Assembly: GCA_913042885.1 (NCBI GenBank)
Contig: CAJWLW010000093.1
Span: 1-14,845 of the forward strand
Reading direction: 5' to 3'
Length of the DNA stretch: 14,845 bases
Source of the DNA: an uncultured Lentisphaeria bacterium
GTDB lineage: Bacteria > Verrucomicrobiota > Lentisphaeria > JABSQK01 > CAJWLW01
Part shown: in pieces, positions 7,411 through 14,005 of the stretch
How positions within the stretch are numbered: the first letter of the stretch is position 1
How the letters are laid out: every line of letters begins with the position of its first letter
The notes under the pieces: model-generated
Told to the model about the DNA's origin: nothing
What the model saw: only the letters and a program-made list of their open reading frames with translations
The model's database searches: none
Position numbers and translations under genes: made by a program

Positions 7411-7776
7411 ATGACGGCAATACAGGAACAGATCGCCGCGGACCTGGAAAAGGCACTGGCAGCGGGAACACTCACGACCGACGCCTTGCGTCGGGGGATT
7501 CGCGAGATTACCGGTCGGTCCGACAAGGCGATGCAGGACCTGCTCTACCTGCAGACCGAGCGCTCCAGCCCATATTCCAAAGTCATCGGTATGATGATGA
7601 TCGAAAACGGCCAGCGCCACGAGGGCGCATCGGATGCCAGTGAGTGGCCGTACCAGACCGTTCTCGAAGCGATGGAGGACGGCTGGCGGGTTATCTCATT
7701 TCCGAACCTGGCGCTCATGGCGCTGAACCACGACGACAGTCACGGACTGGAATTCGAATTCATTCTGGAGCGGTGA
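7411..7776 (+). CDS. small uncharacterised protein upstream of PhyH
   Basis: I do not recognise this 121-residue protein. It is soluble, with no signal peptide or membrane segment. The first 50 residues look helical and resemble a heptad-rich bundle (AIQEQIAADLEKALAAGTL, then GIREITGR). A second half begins after SSPYSKVIGMMMIENGQ and ends NHDDSHGLEFEFILER, with a tryptophan-containing SEWPYQTVLEAMEDGWRV segment. Coding is supported by G/C-rich third positions and by tight coupling to the dioxygenase gene: its stop is 3 bp before the next ATG. The start is uncertain, because no ribosome site precedes ATG 7411 or the in-frame TTG at 7369. It could be a partner or accessory subunit of the next two proteins, but that is guesswork from position. 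Confidence 0.7.
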   Translation: MTAIQEQIAADLEKALAAGTLTTDALRRGIREITGRSDKAMQDLLYLQTERSSPYSKVIGMMMIENGQRHEGASDASEWPYQTVLEAMEDGWRVISFPNLALMALNHDDSHGLEFEFILER

Positions 7777-7779
7777 CAG

Positions 7780-8634
7780 ATGACCCCCTCCGAACAGCAG
7801 ACCTTTGAATGTGCCCCGACCCTGACCGATTTGCAGGTGCTCGATTTCTGCAGGAACGGCTACCTGGTGCTGGAAGGCGTCGTCGAAGATGACGTCAACC
7901 AGCGGGTGACCGAGTTTCTTGACACGTACGACGGATCGGAGCCCAGTGAGATTCTGGCCGAGGACTGGTTCGTCGAAGCCGTACTCATGAACCCTGCGGC
8001 GACCGGTGCGTTACGCTCGCTGCTCGGCGCGAATTTTCACATGCCAGTGCTCATGAGCAACCACCGCGTCCTCTGTCCGGTTGGCGCGCAGCAATGGCAC
8101 GTGGACGGCAACTACAACTTCACGCTCGAGTTGAACAACCTGCAGGTTTTTTATTTACCCCAGGACACGCCTGTGGAATTGGCGCCGACACAACTGCTTC
8201 CGGGGTCGCATCTGCTGCACAACAAGGCGCGTCACATGGATCATTACGGCGGTATCCGCGGGCAGATATCGACGTCGGCGCCGGCGGGTTCCATTTTCCT
8301 GACAGCCTATCACATCTGGCACCGTCGCGGACCTGGTTCAGGCAGCGGCTTACGGAATATGCTCAAGTATTTCTACTGGCGCACAACGCCGCCGTGCCGG
8401 GACTGGATCGTCGATCCCGGCTTGGACTTCGCCACGCTCAACTACGCCTGCCCGATCGAACGGCTGCTCGAGCAGTTCCGGGGCAATGTAAAAGTGGCCA
8501 AGTTGTTCCTCTGGCTATGCGGATATAGTGAGGCGTTTCAGAATCTCGGCGGCCAGAGCTGGCCAATGCCGGCCAATCGCAGCGGCGCACCTTACGGTTT
8601 GCCCGCCGAATTGCCGGTTCCACAGAAAGAGTGA
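7780..8634 (+). CDS. phytanoyl-CoA dioxygenase (PhyH)-family Fe(II)/2-oxoglutarate oxygenase
   Basis: A 284-residue protein of normal PhyH-family length. The family uses Fe(II), 2-oxoglutarate and O2 to hydroxylate, demethylate or otherwise oxidise small molecules in the cytoplasm. The facial triad is visible: His107 and Asp109 in QWHVDGN, and His181 in IWHRRGPGS, followed by Arg192 in GLRNMLKYF, the usual 2-oxoglutarate carboxylate anchor. The N-terminal FCRNGYLVLEGVV is also typical of the family. GGAG at 7767-7770 precedes the ATG by 9 nt, and the preceding gene ends 3 bp earlier, so translation is probably coupled. The GH38-like gene starts 27 bp after the stop. The sugar-enzyme context suggests a modified carbohydrate or glycoside as substrate (for example loss of a methyl or similar group) rather than phytanoyl-CoA, but nothing in the sequence identifies it. 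Confidence 0.9.
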   Translation: MTPSEQQTFECAPTLTDLQVLDFCRNGYLVLEGVVEDDVNQRVTEFLDTYDGSEPSEILAEDWFVEAVLMNPAATGALRSLLGANFHMPVLMSNHRVLCPVGAQQWHVDGNYNFTLELNNLQVFYLPQDTPVELAPTQLLPGSHLLHNKARHMDHYGGIRGQISTSAPAGSIFLTAYHIWHRRGPGSGSGLRNMLKYFYWRTTPPCRDWIVDPGLDFATLNYACPIERLLEQFRGNVKVAKLFLWLCGYSEAFQNLGGQSWPMPANRSGAPYGLPAELPVPQKE

Positions 8635-8647
8635 CGCCGCTGTCATC

Positions 8648-8652
8648 GGAGG
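8648..8652 (+). promoter_or_regulatory. ribosome binding site supporting a TTG start
   Basis: GGAGG lies 9 nt before TTG 8662. The frame has no ATG near here, and a second TTG at 8668 would be 15 nt away, too far. This makes TTG 8662 the preferred start of the GH38-like protein. Confidence 0.6.
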
Positions 8653-8661
8653 CAAGAGCCG

Positions 8662-11600
8662 TTGGGGTTGATTTCAAAAATCGCCGTGGTCAGCACGGAC
8701 AACGTCAAGTGTCGAAAATCGCTGCAGTTTTTTGAAGTCTTCCAGATGCTGCCGGTAAGCGCCAGCTGGCGAGTGTTTTCCTTCCTGCTCGATCCGTATG
8801 TACTGAGCCGCACCGGCATTTTCCCGCAGCTTGTTTCACCGGACGCGGTCGCCGATCTCCGGGATGCCCTCTTGATAGTGCCGCACGGCGGGATCCTGCC
8901 GCCCGGCGCCCTGGCAGAAGCCGATGCCAGGGGGATCATTCCGGTACTGGTCCAGCCGTCGGCCCGGGAGTTGGCAAACTTCGGAGCGCTCGCCGATGTG
9001 CAGCTCACCGGGGAGATGAGTTCGCAGATGGAGGAATGGGTTTTCGAGACCTCGCCGTCTTCCCCGTTTTACCATCCGCATTCGCTGCCGATGCAATGCC
9101 TCGAACTGACCGGTCAAGCCCGGGCCTACGCACGGGTAGGAGAGTTTCCCGACGCCGTACTGACGAGTGGCGGGGTTGTTTTTTCCACTGACTTTTTCCA
9201 CGCTCTCGAGCTTTTCCGGGCGCGGCCGTTCCAATTCATCGGGGAGGCGGGCAAGCTCTTCGTCTTCCTGATTCGCAGGCTGCTGAAACTCGGCGCCACC
9301 AGGCGGACGATGGCGGCGATCGAAAGGGAGTTTGACTTGCGGCGCGACTTCCATGCCTGGGGCGTCTCCTACCTGCTCCTGCATCGTCTGGCGGCAAACC
9401 TCGGCAGCGAGCTCGATGACGCTGCTCTGCAGCGATCACTGGCAGCGGCGGCGGCAAAGACGGCGGCGGGAAACGCCAGCGCCGGGCGCCGGGCTCTTCG
9501 AGCATCGTTCCGGCGGATGGCAAAGCTGCGGAAGCAGATGGCGCCGCTGGATGTTTACATCATGGACGGGTTCCACGGTGGTGTGCTGTACGACGACGTG
9601 GGCTTCGTTGAGCTCGACTGGCCGACGTTCGCGGCAAGATGGCTGGAGGACTGCCTGTGGCTGGCGGAGAATAAGTCCTGGCCGTTCAACATGCAGTTCG
9701 ATGCGGGCACGATCGAATGCCTCAACAAGCGCTATCCCGGCCTGTTCAAGAAGCTCACCCGGGCGTGGGACAAGGGCATCATCGATATCGTGGACGGCAC
9801 GTACAGCCAGCCGCTTACCTTCTACAGCTGGGAAGCGTGGAGCCGCAATTTCGAACAGGGCCTGGGCGCCATGGAGGACGTCTTCGGCAGGCGCCCGGAA
9901 ACGTATGTCCGGCAGGAGTTCGGGTTTACGCCGCAACTGCCGTCGCTGCTGAACCGATTCGGGTACAAGCAGGCCGTGCAGCGTGTGGCAGGGCCTTCCA
10001 CACCGACCCCGGCGGAAGACGAACGGCGGATCATTTGGCAAGGCAAGGATGGCAGCCGCATCGACACGCTGCCGTCGCACCCGACGCGCTCGGAGCACGC
10101 GCAATGGTTCATGTTCCACGCGATACCCGACCTGATCACGCAGGCTCTCGAGCGCGGCGACGCATACCTTGCCCTGACGAACAACGCGGATGCCATGCGT
10201 CACCCGCTGCTGCGGGAGGACGTGATCCGCACGCATCATTATGCGCCTGTGTGGGGACGCTTCGTCACCTACAACGATTTCTTCAGGGAAACCGAACCGC
10301 CGGAGAAAACCGTCGCCTACACCTTCGACGACTACGGCCCGCCGCTTCTCTCGCAGAACCCCTTTCACGGCAATCCGGTGGAAGCGCTCCGCACCGGCCA
10401 TGAAATGGAAACGACCCTGCTTGCCGCGGAAGCCCTGGCAGCGTTCAACTCGATCGTTCTTGGCCAGCAGCTTCCCGACAACAACGATCGCTGGCGGGGT
10501 TTGCTCTATCTGCAGCAGCACGACATTCCCCAGATAGCAAGAATCGCAGCGGGACAGTTTCTCCAGACCAACCTGGTCAACTACGAGGGGCCGCAGCAAA
10601 CAATCACCGTGGAGCAGCGGGCGATGAAGGAGGCGCTGCCGGCCGACGATTCGGCAAAGAGCGATATCGAGTTGCACCTCCATGAGATTTCCCGGCACGT
10701 GGCAGTTGAAGGGGGCCCGGGACGTGTTGCCTATGTGCTTTTCAATCCATCGCCCCTGGGTACGCAGGCGATTGTCGAGCTGCCGCACGAGCGGGCGGCC
10801 TGCAGCTGCCAGGGCACCCCGATCCCGTCACAGGCGAGCGCGGCAGGGACTAAGATCGCGCTCGAGATCGCCCCGCTCGGCTATCGGACGGTGGCAGTCG
10901 ACCCCGCAAAGAAGAGCGGACGCGGCGGCAGGAGATCGGCCCGGCGAATCGAAAACGAACGCCTGCGCGTGGAGATGGACGAGAAAACCGGCGCTGTCTC
11001 GCAACTCTTTCACAAGGGGATGAAAAAGAAGGTTCTGCAGGGGTTGGGCAATGAGATCGTGGTCGGGGACGAGTCGGAGATGGTGGCCGAGAGCATCGAG
11101 AGGATCGAGTCGGGAGACGTCGTGGAAAGCATCCGGTCGAAGGGGAGGATCAGGGAAAACGGCAAGGACGTGTATCTGTATGAGACAGTCGCAAGCCTGC
11201 CTGCGACGGACGACCGCGTCGATTTCAGGACGACGCTTACATTCCTCGGTTCGCAGGAGCGCGACATCTGGGATTTCTCCTTCGACACCGACGAGATCTG
11301 GCGGCAGACGACGCGCGTCCGGTTCTGCACCGCCATGGACCGGCCAAAAGCGATGCGCTGCTACATGAACGTGAGCGAGGAGACCGGTGAGCCACGGTAC
11401 ACCAGCCAATACTTCACAGCCTTGCTGGCCGGGAAGAGCGTTTTCTGCATGTATAACCGGGGCAATCAGCATTACGGCCACGCCGGCGGCGTCCTGGACA
11501 ATGTCATGTGCCGGGGCAGAACGCATGTCGAAGATTTCCGGTACGCAATCAGGCCTGGACCTGCACCGGTGAACGGGCTGGTTGAATCGATGCGCTGGCA

Positions 11601-11889
11601 GGCGCCGGTATTCGTGACGCCGGTCGAGGCCGGCGGCAAAGGCCTGCCCGGGGAGTTCAGCCTGCTCGAGACAGCACCGGACAACATCCTTGCCACCAGC
11701 TTGCGGTCGACCGACGGCCGCTTTGTCCTGCGACTGGCGGAGACCTGCGGCAAAAATACGAGAGCTGCCGTGACATTCACAAAAGCTCCCACACGGGTCC
11801 GAGTCGATGGCAACACCCTGGTGCCGCGGAAAGGTAAGGTCACCTTCCAGATGAAAGCGTGGCAGGTGCAGGAGCTGGTGGTCGGGTAG
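8662..11889 (+). CDS. GH38-like (alpha-mannosidase-related) protein with extra N-terminal domain
   Basis: A 1075-residue protein, no signal peptide. Residues 1-290 form an extra region including LLIVPHGGILPPGAL (70-84) and IIPVLVQPSARELAN, resembling a class I glutamine-amidotransferase-like Rossmann fold. Residues about 297-450 align by eye with the GH38 catalytic domain: IDIVDGTYSQP and EAWSRNFEQGL match the family's V-G-G-x-x-x-E-P and E-x-x-x-R-Q-x-x-x-G, and QEFGFTPQLPSLL (418-430) matches D-x-F-G-H-x-x-Q-L-P. LYLQQHDIPQ with His620 matches the metal-binding His. Residues 730-1075 match the GH38 C-terminal beta domain (VLFNPSPLG, APLGYRTVAV, IENERLRVEMD, EFSLLE). The family cleaves alpha-mannosides with a zinc-assisted Asp nucleophile, but here Gln418 sits at the nucleophile position and HGG (305-307) where HxD is expected. 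It is either a distinct subfamily or not a hydrolase. TTG start chosen on its GGAGG. Confidence 0.7.
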   Translation: MGLISKIAVVSTDNVKCRKSLQFFEVFQMLPVSASWRVFSFLLDPYVLSRTGIFPQLVSPDAVADLRDALLIVPHGGILPPGALAEADARGIIPVLVQPSARELANFGALADVQLTGEMSSQMEEWVFETSPSSPFYHPHSLPMQCLELTGQARAYARVGEFPDAVLTSGGVVFSTDFFHALELFRARPFQFIGEAGKLFVFLIRRLLKLGATRRTMAAIEREFDLRRDFHAWGVSYLLLHRLAANLGSELDDAALQRSLAAAAAKTAAGNASAGRRALRASFRRMAKLRKQMAPLDVYIMDGFHGGVLYDDVGFVELDWPTFAARWLEDCLWLAENKSWPFNMQFDAGTIECLNKRYPGLFKKLTRAWDKGIIDIVDGTYSQPLTFYSWEAWSRNFEQGLGAMEDVFGRRPETYVRQEFGFTPQLPSLLNRFGYKQAVQRVAGPSTPTPAEDERRIIWQGKDGSRIDTLPSHPTRSEHAQWFMFHAIPDLITQALERGDAYLALTNNADAMRHPLLREDVIRTHHYAPVWGRFVTYNDFFRETEPPEKTVAYTFDDYGPPLLSQNPFHGNPVEALRTGHEMETTLLAAEALAAFNSIVLGQQLPDNNDRWRGLLYLQQHDIPQIARIAAGQFLQTNLVNYEGPQQTITVEQRAMKEALPADDSAKSDIELHLHEISRHVAVEGGPGRVAYVLFNPSPLGTQAIVELPHERAACSCQGTPIPSQASAAGTKIALEIAPLGYRTVAVDPAKKSGRGGRRSARRIENERLRVEMDEKTGAVSQLFHKGMKKKVLQGLGNEIVVGDESEMVAESIERIESGDVVESIRSKGRIRENGKDVYLYETVASLPATDDRVDFRTTLTFLGSQERDIWDFSFDTDEIWRQTTRVRFCTAMDRPKAMRCYMNVSEETGEPRYTSQYFTALLAGKSVFCMYNRGNQHYGHAGGVLDNVMCRGRTHVEDFRYAIRPGPAPVNGLVESMRWQAPVFVTPVEAGGKGLPGEFSLLETAPDNILATSLRSTDGRFVLRLAETCGKNTRAAVTFTKAPTRVRVDGNTLVPRKGKVTFQMKAWQVQELVVG

Positions 11890-11964
11890 TGGGTTTTTCG
11901 TTCAGGCACTGCCCGGTGCCATTGCCAACTACCCGTGGGATGGCGGTGGGGTGATTATTGAAGC

Positions 11965-12090
11965 TCACACTGCCATGGTGAACTCCAGCCCGGTCACCGA
12001 CCAGGCCGGGAATATCCGCCGCAACGTCGACGCGAGCGTGACTGCTTCCTCGACCGGCACGACATTCTGCTTGCGTTCAAAGGCGTTCAC
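11965..12090 (-). pseudogene. possible 3' remnant of a Gfo/Idh/MocA oxidoreductase gene
   Basis: In the 248 bp between the GH38-like gene and the convergent chaperone gene, one minus-strand frame has strongly G/C-rich third positions and ends at TGA 11965-11967. Its last 41 codons read like the C-terminus of a Gfo/Idh/MocA oxidoreductase: AFERKQNVVPVEEAVTLA, then a helix, then VTG, matching the family's usual F-x-x-x-x-x-x-x-VP-x-E-E-A-x-x-x-x-x-x-x-x-A-I-x-x-S-x-x-T-G ending. The frame differs from that of the chaperone gene, whose stop lies just upstream, and no start or ribosome site serves it. The likeness is judged by eye and the piece is short, so it could be chance. The rest of this gap (11890-11964, 12091-12137) shows only a GGCAC/GTGCC stem-loop at 11905-11920. 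Confidence 0.35.
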
Positions 12091-12137
12091 GGCACTTGAA
12101 AATCCGGCGGCAGATCCACTCACGACGACATGCGAAC

Positions 12138-13634
12138 TTATTGCTGCGCCGCCGGCAAGTCCACGAGCACCTCGATGTCCGCTGCCTGGCGCAACGCCTG
12201 CATGTAGCCTTCCCGCTGCCAGTTCAACCTGGCAGTCTCCAGGAAAGCGCGGAAGGCGTCCTGCCCCCATGCCTGTCCCTGGTTCATCAGCGCCTGCATG
12301 ATCGCCAGGTACCACTCGTCGAGCTCGGCGTCGGTCACTTCGACGTCCTCGACACCCGCCTCCGTATTGGCCGGGTTCGCGACCTGACCGCCGGCCAGGC
12401 GGCCTTCTTTCTGCGAGTTCCGCCTGGCAGTGTCGAGGTAGGCGCGGAAAGCGTCCTGCCCTCCTGTCTGTCCCCGGTCCATCAGCGCGCGCATGATTGC
12501 CAGATACCACTCGTCGAGCTCGGCGTCGGTCACTTCAACGGCGCCGGCGCCCAGGCCGTGACACGAGTAATACGCGTCGACCAGGGTATCGGCTTCGTTG
12601 TGCGCCGAGAGCCGTTCGATCTGCGCCCGCAGGGGGTCGAGTTTCTGTTGGAACGCGGGATCTTTGTCGATTCCCTTCTCGCGCGCCTCGGCAGCCAGGA
12701 TGCTTTCCTTCATTGCCAGGAACAGGTTCGAATCGTACCCCGTGATCTCGATTTTCCCGTCCTCATCCGTCACCGACAGCGAATGGGGAATAGCGCTCCG
12801 GACGATTTCCCCGCCGGGCGTCTCGATCTCGATCATCGCTTCGGAGAGGATTGCCTCGACAAGATCGGAATTCTTCTTAATCTCCGGGGGCTGGACCCCC
12901 TGCCGTTTCGCCTCCTGCTCGATGACCATCTCCTTGACCTTGTCGAAGAGGCCCACGGGAACCGGTCCGGTGAAACCCGGCCCCTGTGCGGTCATCGCAT
13001 CGACGGCTGTCTGAATGACCGCCGGCGGAATCTCTTTTCCGTTGACGCTGAAGCGGCAGTCTGACAGGCGCATCCTCAGCCACTCGGCCTGCGTCTGTGT
13101 ATAGAGTCGGGTCGATATGATCCTGGCGGCGGCGAGCCGGAGCTTGGTCCCGGTAAGTCGGCCGAAACGATCCGGGTTCGCTGCCAGGTGGGCGTCGATG
13201 TCCGCCGCCGGCACGTCCGCCGGGTCCACCCGGGTCAGCTCCGGAATCGTGTGCGAGTAGAAGAAGGCCAGCATGGCCGGCTGGCGCCGCTTCAGCCACG
13301 CCAGCTGCACAACCTTCGCGCGTGCCTGTGAGATTTGTTGCTGATACTGAGGATTTTCGTCGAGCCCCTCCGTTGCGGCCTGTTGGGCGATCAGCTCCTG
13401 CTCGATGGCACGCTCGAGCGCCGGGGTGCTGAGCCCGGCCGCGTCCGGGCCGGGAAGAACATCCTTTTTCAGGATCGGTTTGCCGTTGACTTTGGCCAGT
13501 ACGTCCGGCAGGTCAGCCGTCGCGGCGGCCGCGCCCGCCTCCTGTACAGGCGCGATGCCGCACACAGCCAGGACAGCGGTAAATACCGCAACGAAAGCTG
13601 CCTGATTCCACCATGCTTTCTGCACATCTGTCAT
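12138..13634 (-). CDS. exported SurA/PpiD-N-like chaperone protein with duplicated C-terminus
   Basis: A 498-residue protein with a hydrophobic N-terminal segment (about residues 11-28) and an Ala-rich cleavage region near residue 36, so it is probably exported; Cys25 in LAVCG is a poor lipobox because Val precedes it. The N-terminal part is typical of SurA/PpiD chaperone domains: VNGKPILKKDV (49-59), then ERAIEQELIAQQAATEGLDE and a QYQQQ helix. Two later segments echo it: VNGKEIPPAVI (197-207) with KEMVIEQEAKRQGV, and MKESILAAEAREKGIDKDP (308-326). I see no parvulin-type rotamase core, so a folding chaperone without isomerase activity is more likely. Residues 366-411 and 431-476 are a tandem duplication. 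The start is firm: AAAGGAG lies 6 nt upstream and a sigma70 promoter further up. Convergent with the GH38-like gene. Confidence 0.75.
   Translation of the reverse strand: MTDVQKAWWNQAAFVAVFTAVLAVCGIAPVQEAGAAAATADLPDVLAKVNGKPILKKDVLPGPDAAGLSTPALERAIEQELIAQQAATEGLDENPQYQQQISQARAKVVQLAWLKRRQPAMLAFFYSHTIPELTRVDPADVPAADIDAHLAANPDRFGRLTGTKLRLAAARIISTRLYTQTQAEWLRMRLSDCRFSVNGKEIPPAVIQTAVDAMTAQGPGFTGPVPVGLFDKVKEMVIEQEAKRQGVQPPEIKKNSDLVEAILSEAMIEIETPGGEIVRSAIPHSLSVTDEDGKIEITGYDSNLFLAMKESILAAEAREKGIDKDPAFQQKLDPLRAQIERLSAHNEADTLVDAYYSCHGLGAGAVEVTDAELDEWYLAIMRALMDRGQTGGQDAFRAYLDTARRNSQKEGRLAGGQVANPANTEAGVEDVEVTDAELDEWYLAIMQALMNQGQAWGQDAFRAFLETARLNWQREGYMQALRQAADIEVLVDLPAAQQ
12207..12539 (-). repeat. in-frame tandem duplication, 195 bp period
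   Basis: Two copies (12402-12539 and 12207-12344, 138 bp each) inside the chaperone gene encode 46-residue units beginning VEVTDAELDEWYLAIM; I count 36 of 46 residues identical. The period is 195 bp (65 codons), so a 19-codon linker separates them. DNA identity is highest over the first unit codons, for example the stretch encoding TDAELDEWY. The high similarity suggests a fairly recent duplication. Confidence 0.85.
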
Positions 13635-13640
13635 TTTCCG

Positions 13641-13647
13641 CTCCTTT
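13641..13647 (-). promoter_or_regulatory. strong ribosome binding site of the chaperone gene
   Basis: On the minus strand AAAGGAG lies 6 nt before the ATG at 13632-13634, near-ideal spacing, and fixes the start of the exported protein with its signal peptide. Confidence 0.75.
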
Positions 13648-13751
13648 CTTTCGAGGACATTGTGGTTCGCCGGCCCCTAAGCCAAGCAGTGCTTGAACGA
13701 ACACCCCTGGGGTCGTCTTTCACCGCACGAGGGGGACTGTTCAAAACCTCA

Positions 13752-13780
13752 AGTATACCCACGCCGCGGGCTTCTGTCCA
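13752..13780 (-). promoter_or_regulatory. sigma70-type promoter for the chaperone gene
   Basis: On the minus strand TGGACA (13775-13780) and TATACT (13752-13757) are exactly 17 bp apart, each five of six to consensus. Transcription would begin near 13745, giving a leader of about 110 nt that contains a CCCCTGGGG palindrome near 13705. The stretch from here to the terminator at 13899 shows no gene. Confidence 0.65.
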
Positions 13781-13898
13781 GCCGGAGGATATTGTCGCGT
13801 GGCCGGCGGGTGGATGTGGTGTTCAGAGAAGCCGAGTGTGGAACGTATTGAGATCCGGGCTGAGCCCGGCCGGATTCTGTGTCGCAGTCAGCGAACAC

Positions 13899-13936
13899 AA
13901 AAAAAGCGGGGGAGAACGTCGCCGCTCTCCCCCGCT
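13899..13936 (-). terminator. intrinsic terminator after the LamG-like gene
   Basis: An 11 bp perfect stem (13905-13915 with 13926-13936) and a 10 nt loop. On the minus strand the stem is followed at once by a run of seven T, the textbook form, about 70 nt after the stop codon of the LamG-like gene. On the plus strand the T-run comes 5 nt after the stem (13937-13946), so it may act weakly in both directions. Confidence 0.85.
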
Positions 13937-14005
13937 AAGGCTTTTTGCCGCTCGTAAGTCAGGCGCGGCGATAGATGTTCCCGGACCTTGTCCCTTCGCC
14001 GGCGG

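Noticed and set aside
6552..7643. 363-residue open frame on the plus strand across the kinase gene
   Set aside because: It is antisense to well-conserved FGGY kinase motifs and runs into the start of the next gene in another frame; its residue composition is that of a shadow.
9436..10788. 450-residue open frame on the minus strand inside the GH38-like gene
   Set aside because: The sense strand gives a coherent GH38-like protein; the antisense frame is rich in Arg, His and Val as expected for a shadow of GC-rich coding, and matches no family.
11883..11935. Inverted repeat CGGGTAGT/ACTACCCG with an inner GGCAC/GTGCC hairpin after the GH38-like gene, considered as a terminator
   Set aside because: No U-tract follows on either strand; the only T-run lies inside the loop, and the outer arm includes the stop codon.
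12096..13064. 322-residue open frame on the plus strand across the chaperone gene
   Set aside because: The minus strand has a signal peptide, strong ribosome site, promoter and family motifs; this frame is its shadow, including mirrored copies of the duplication.
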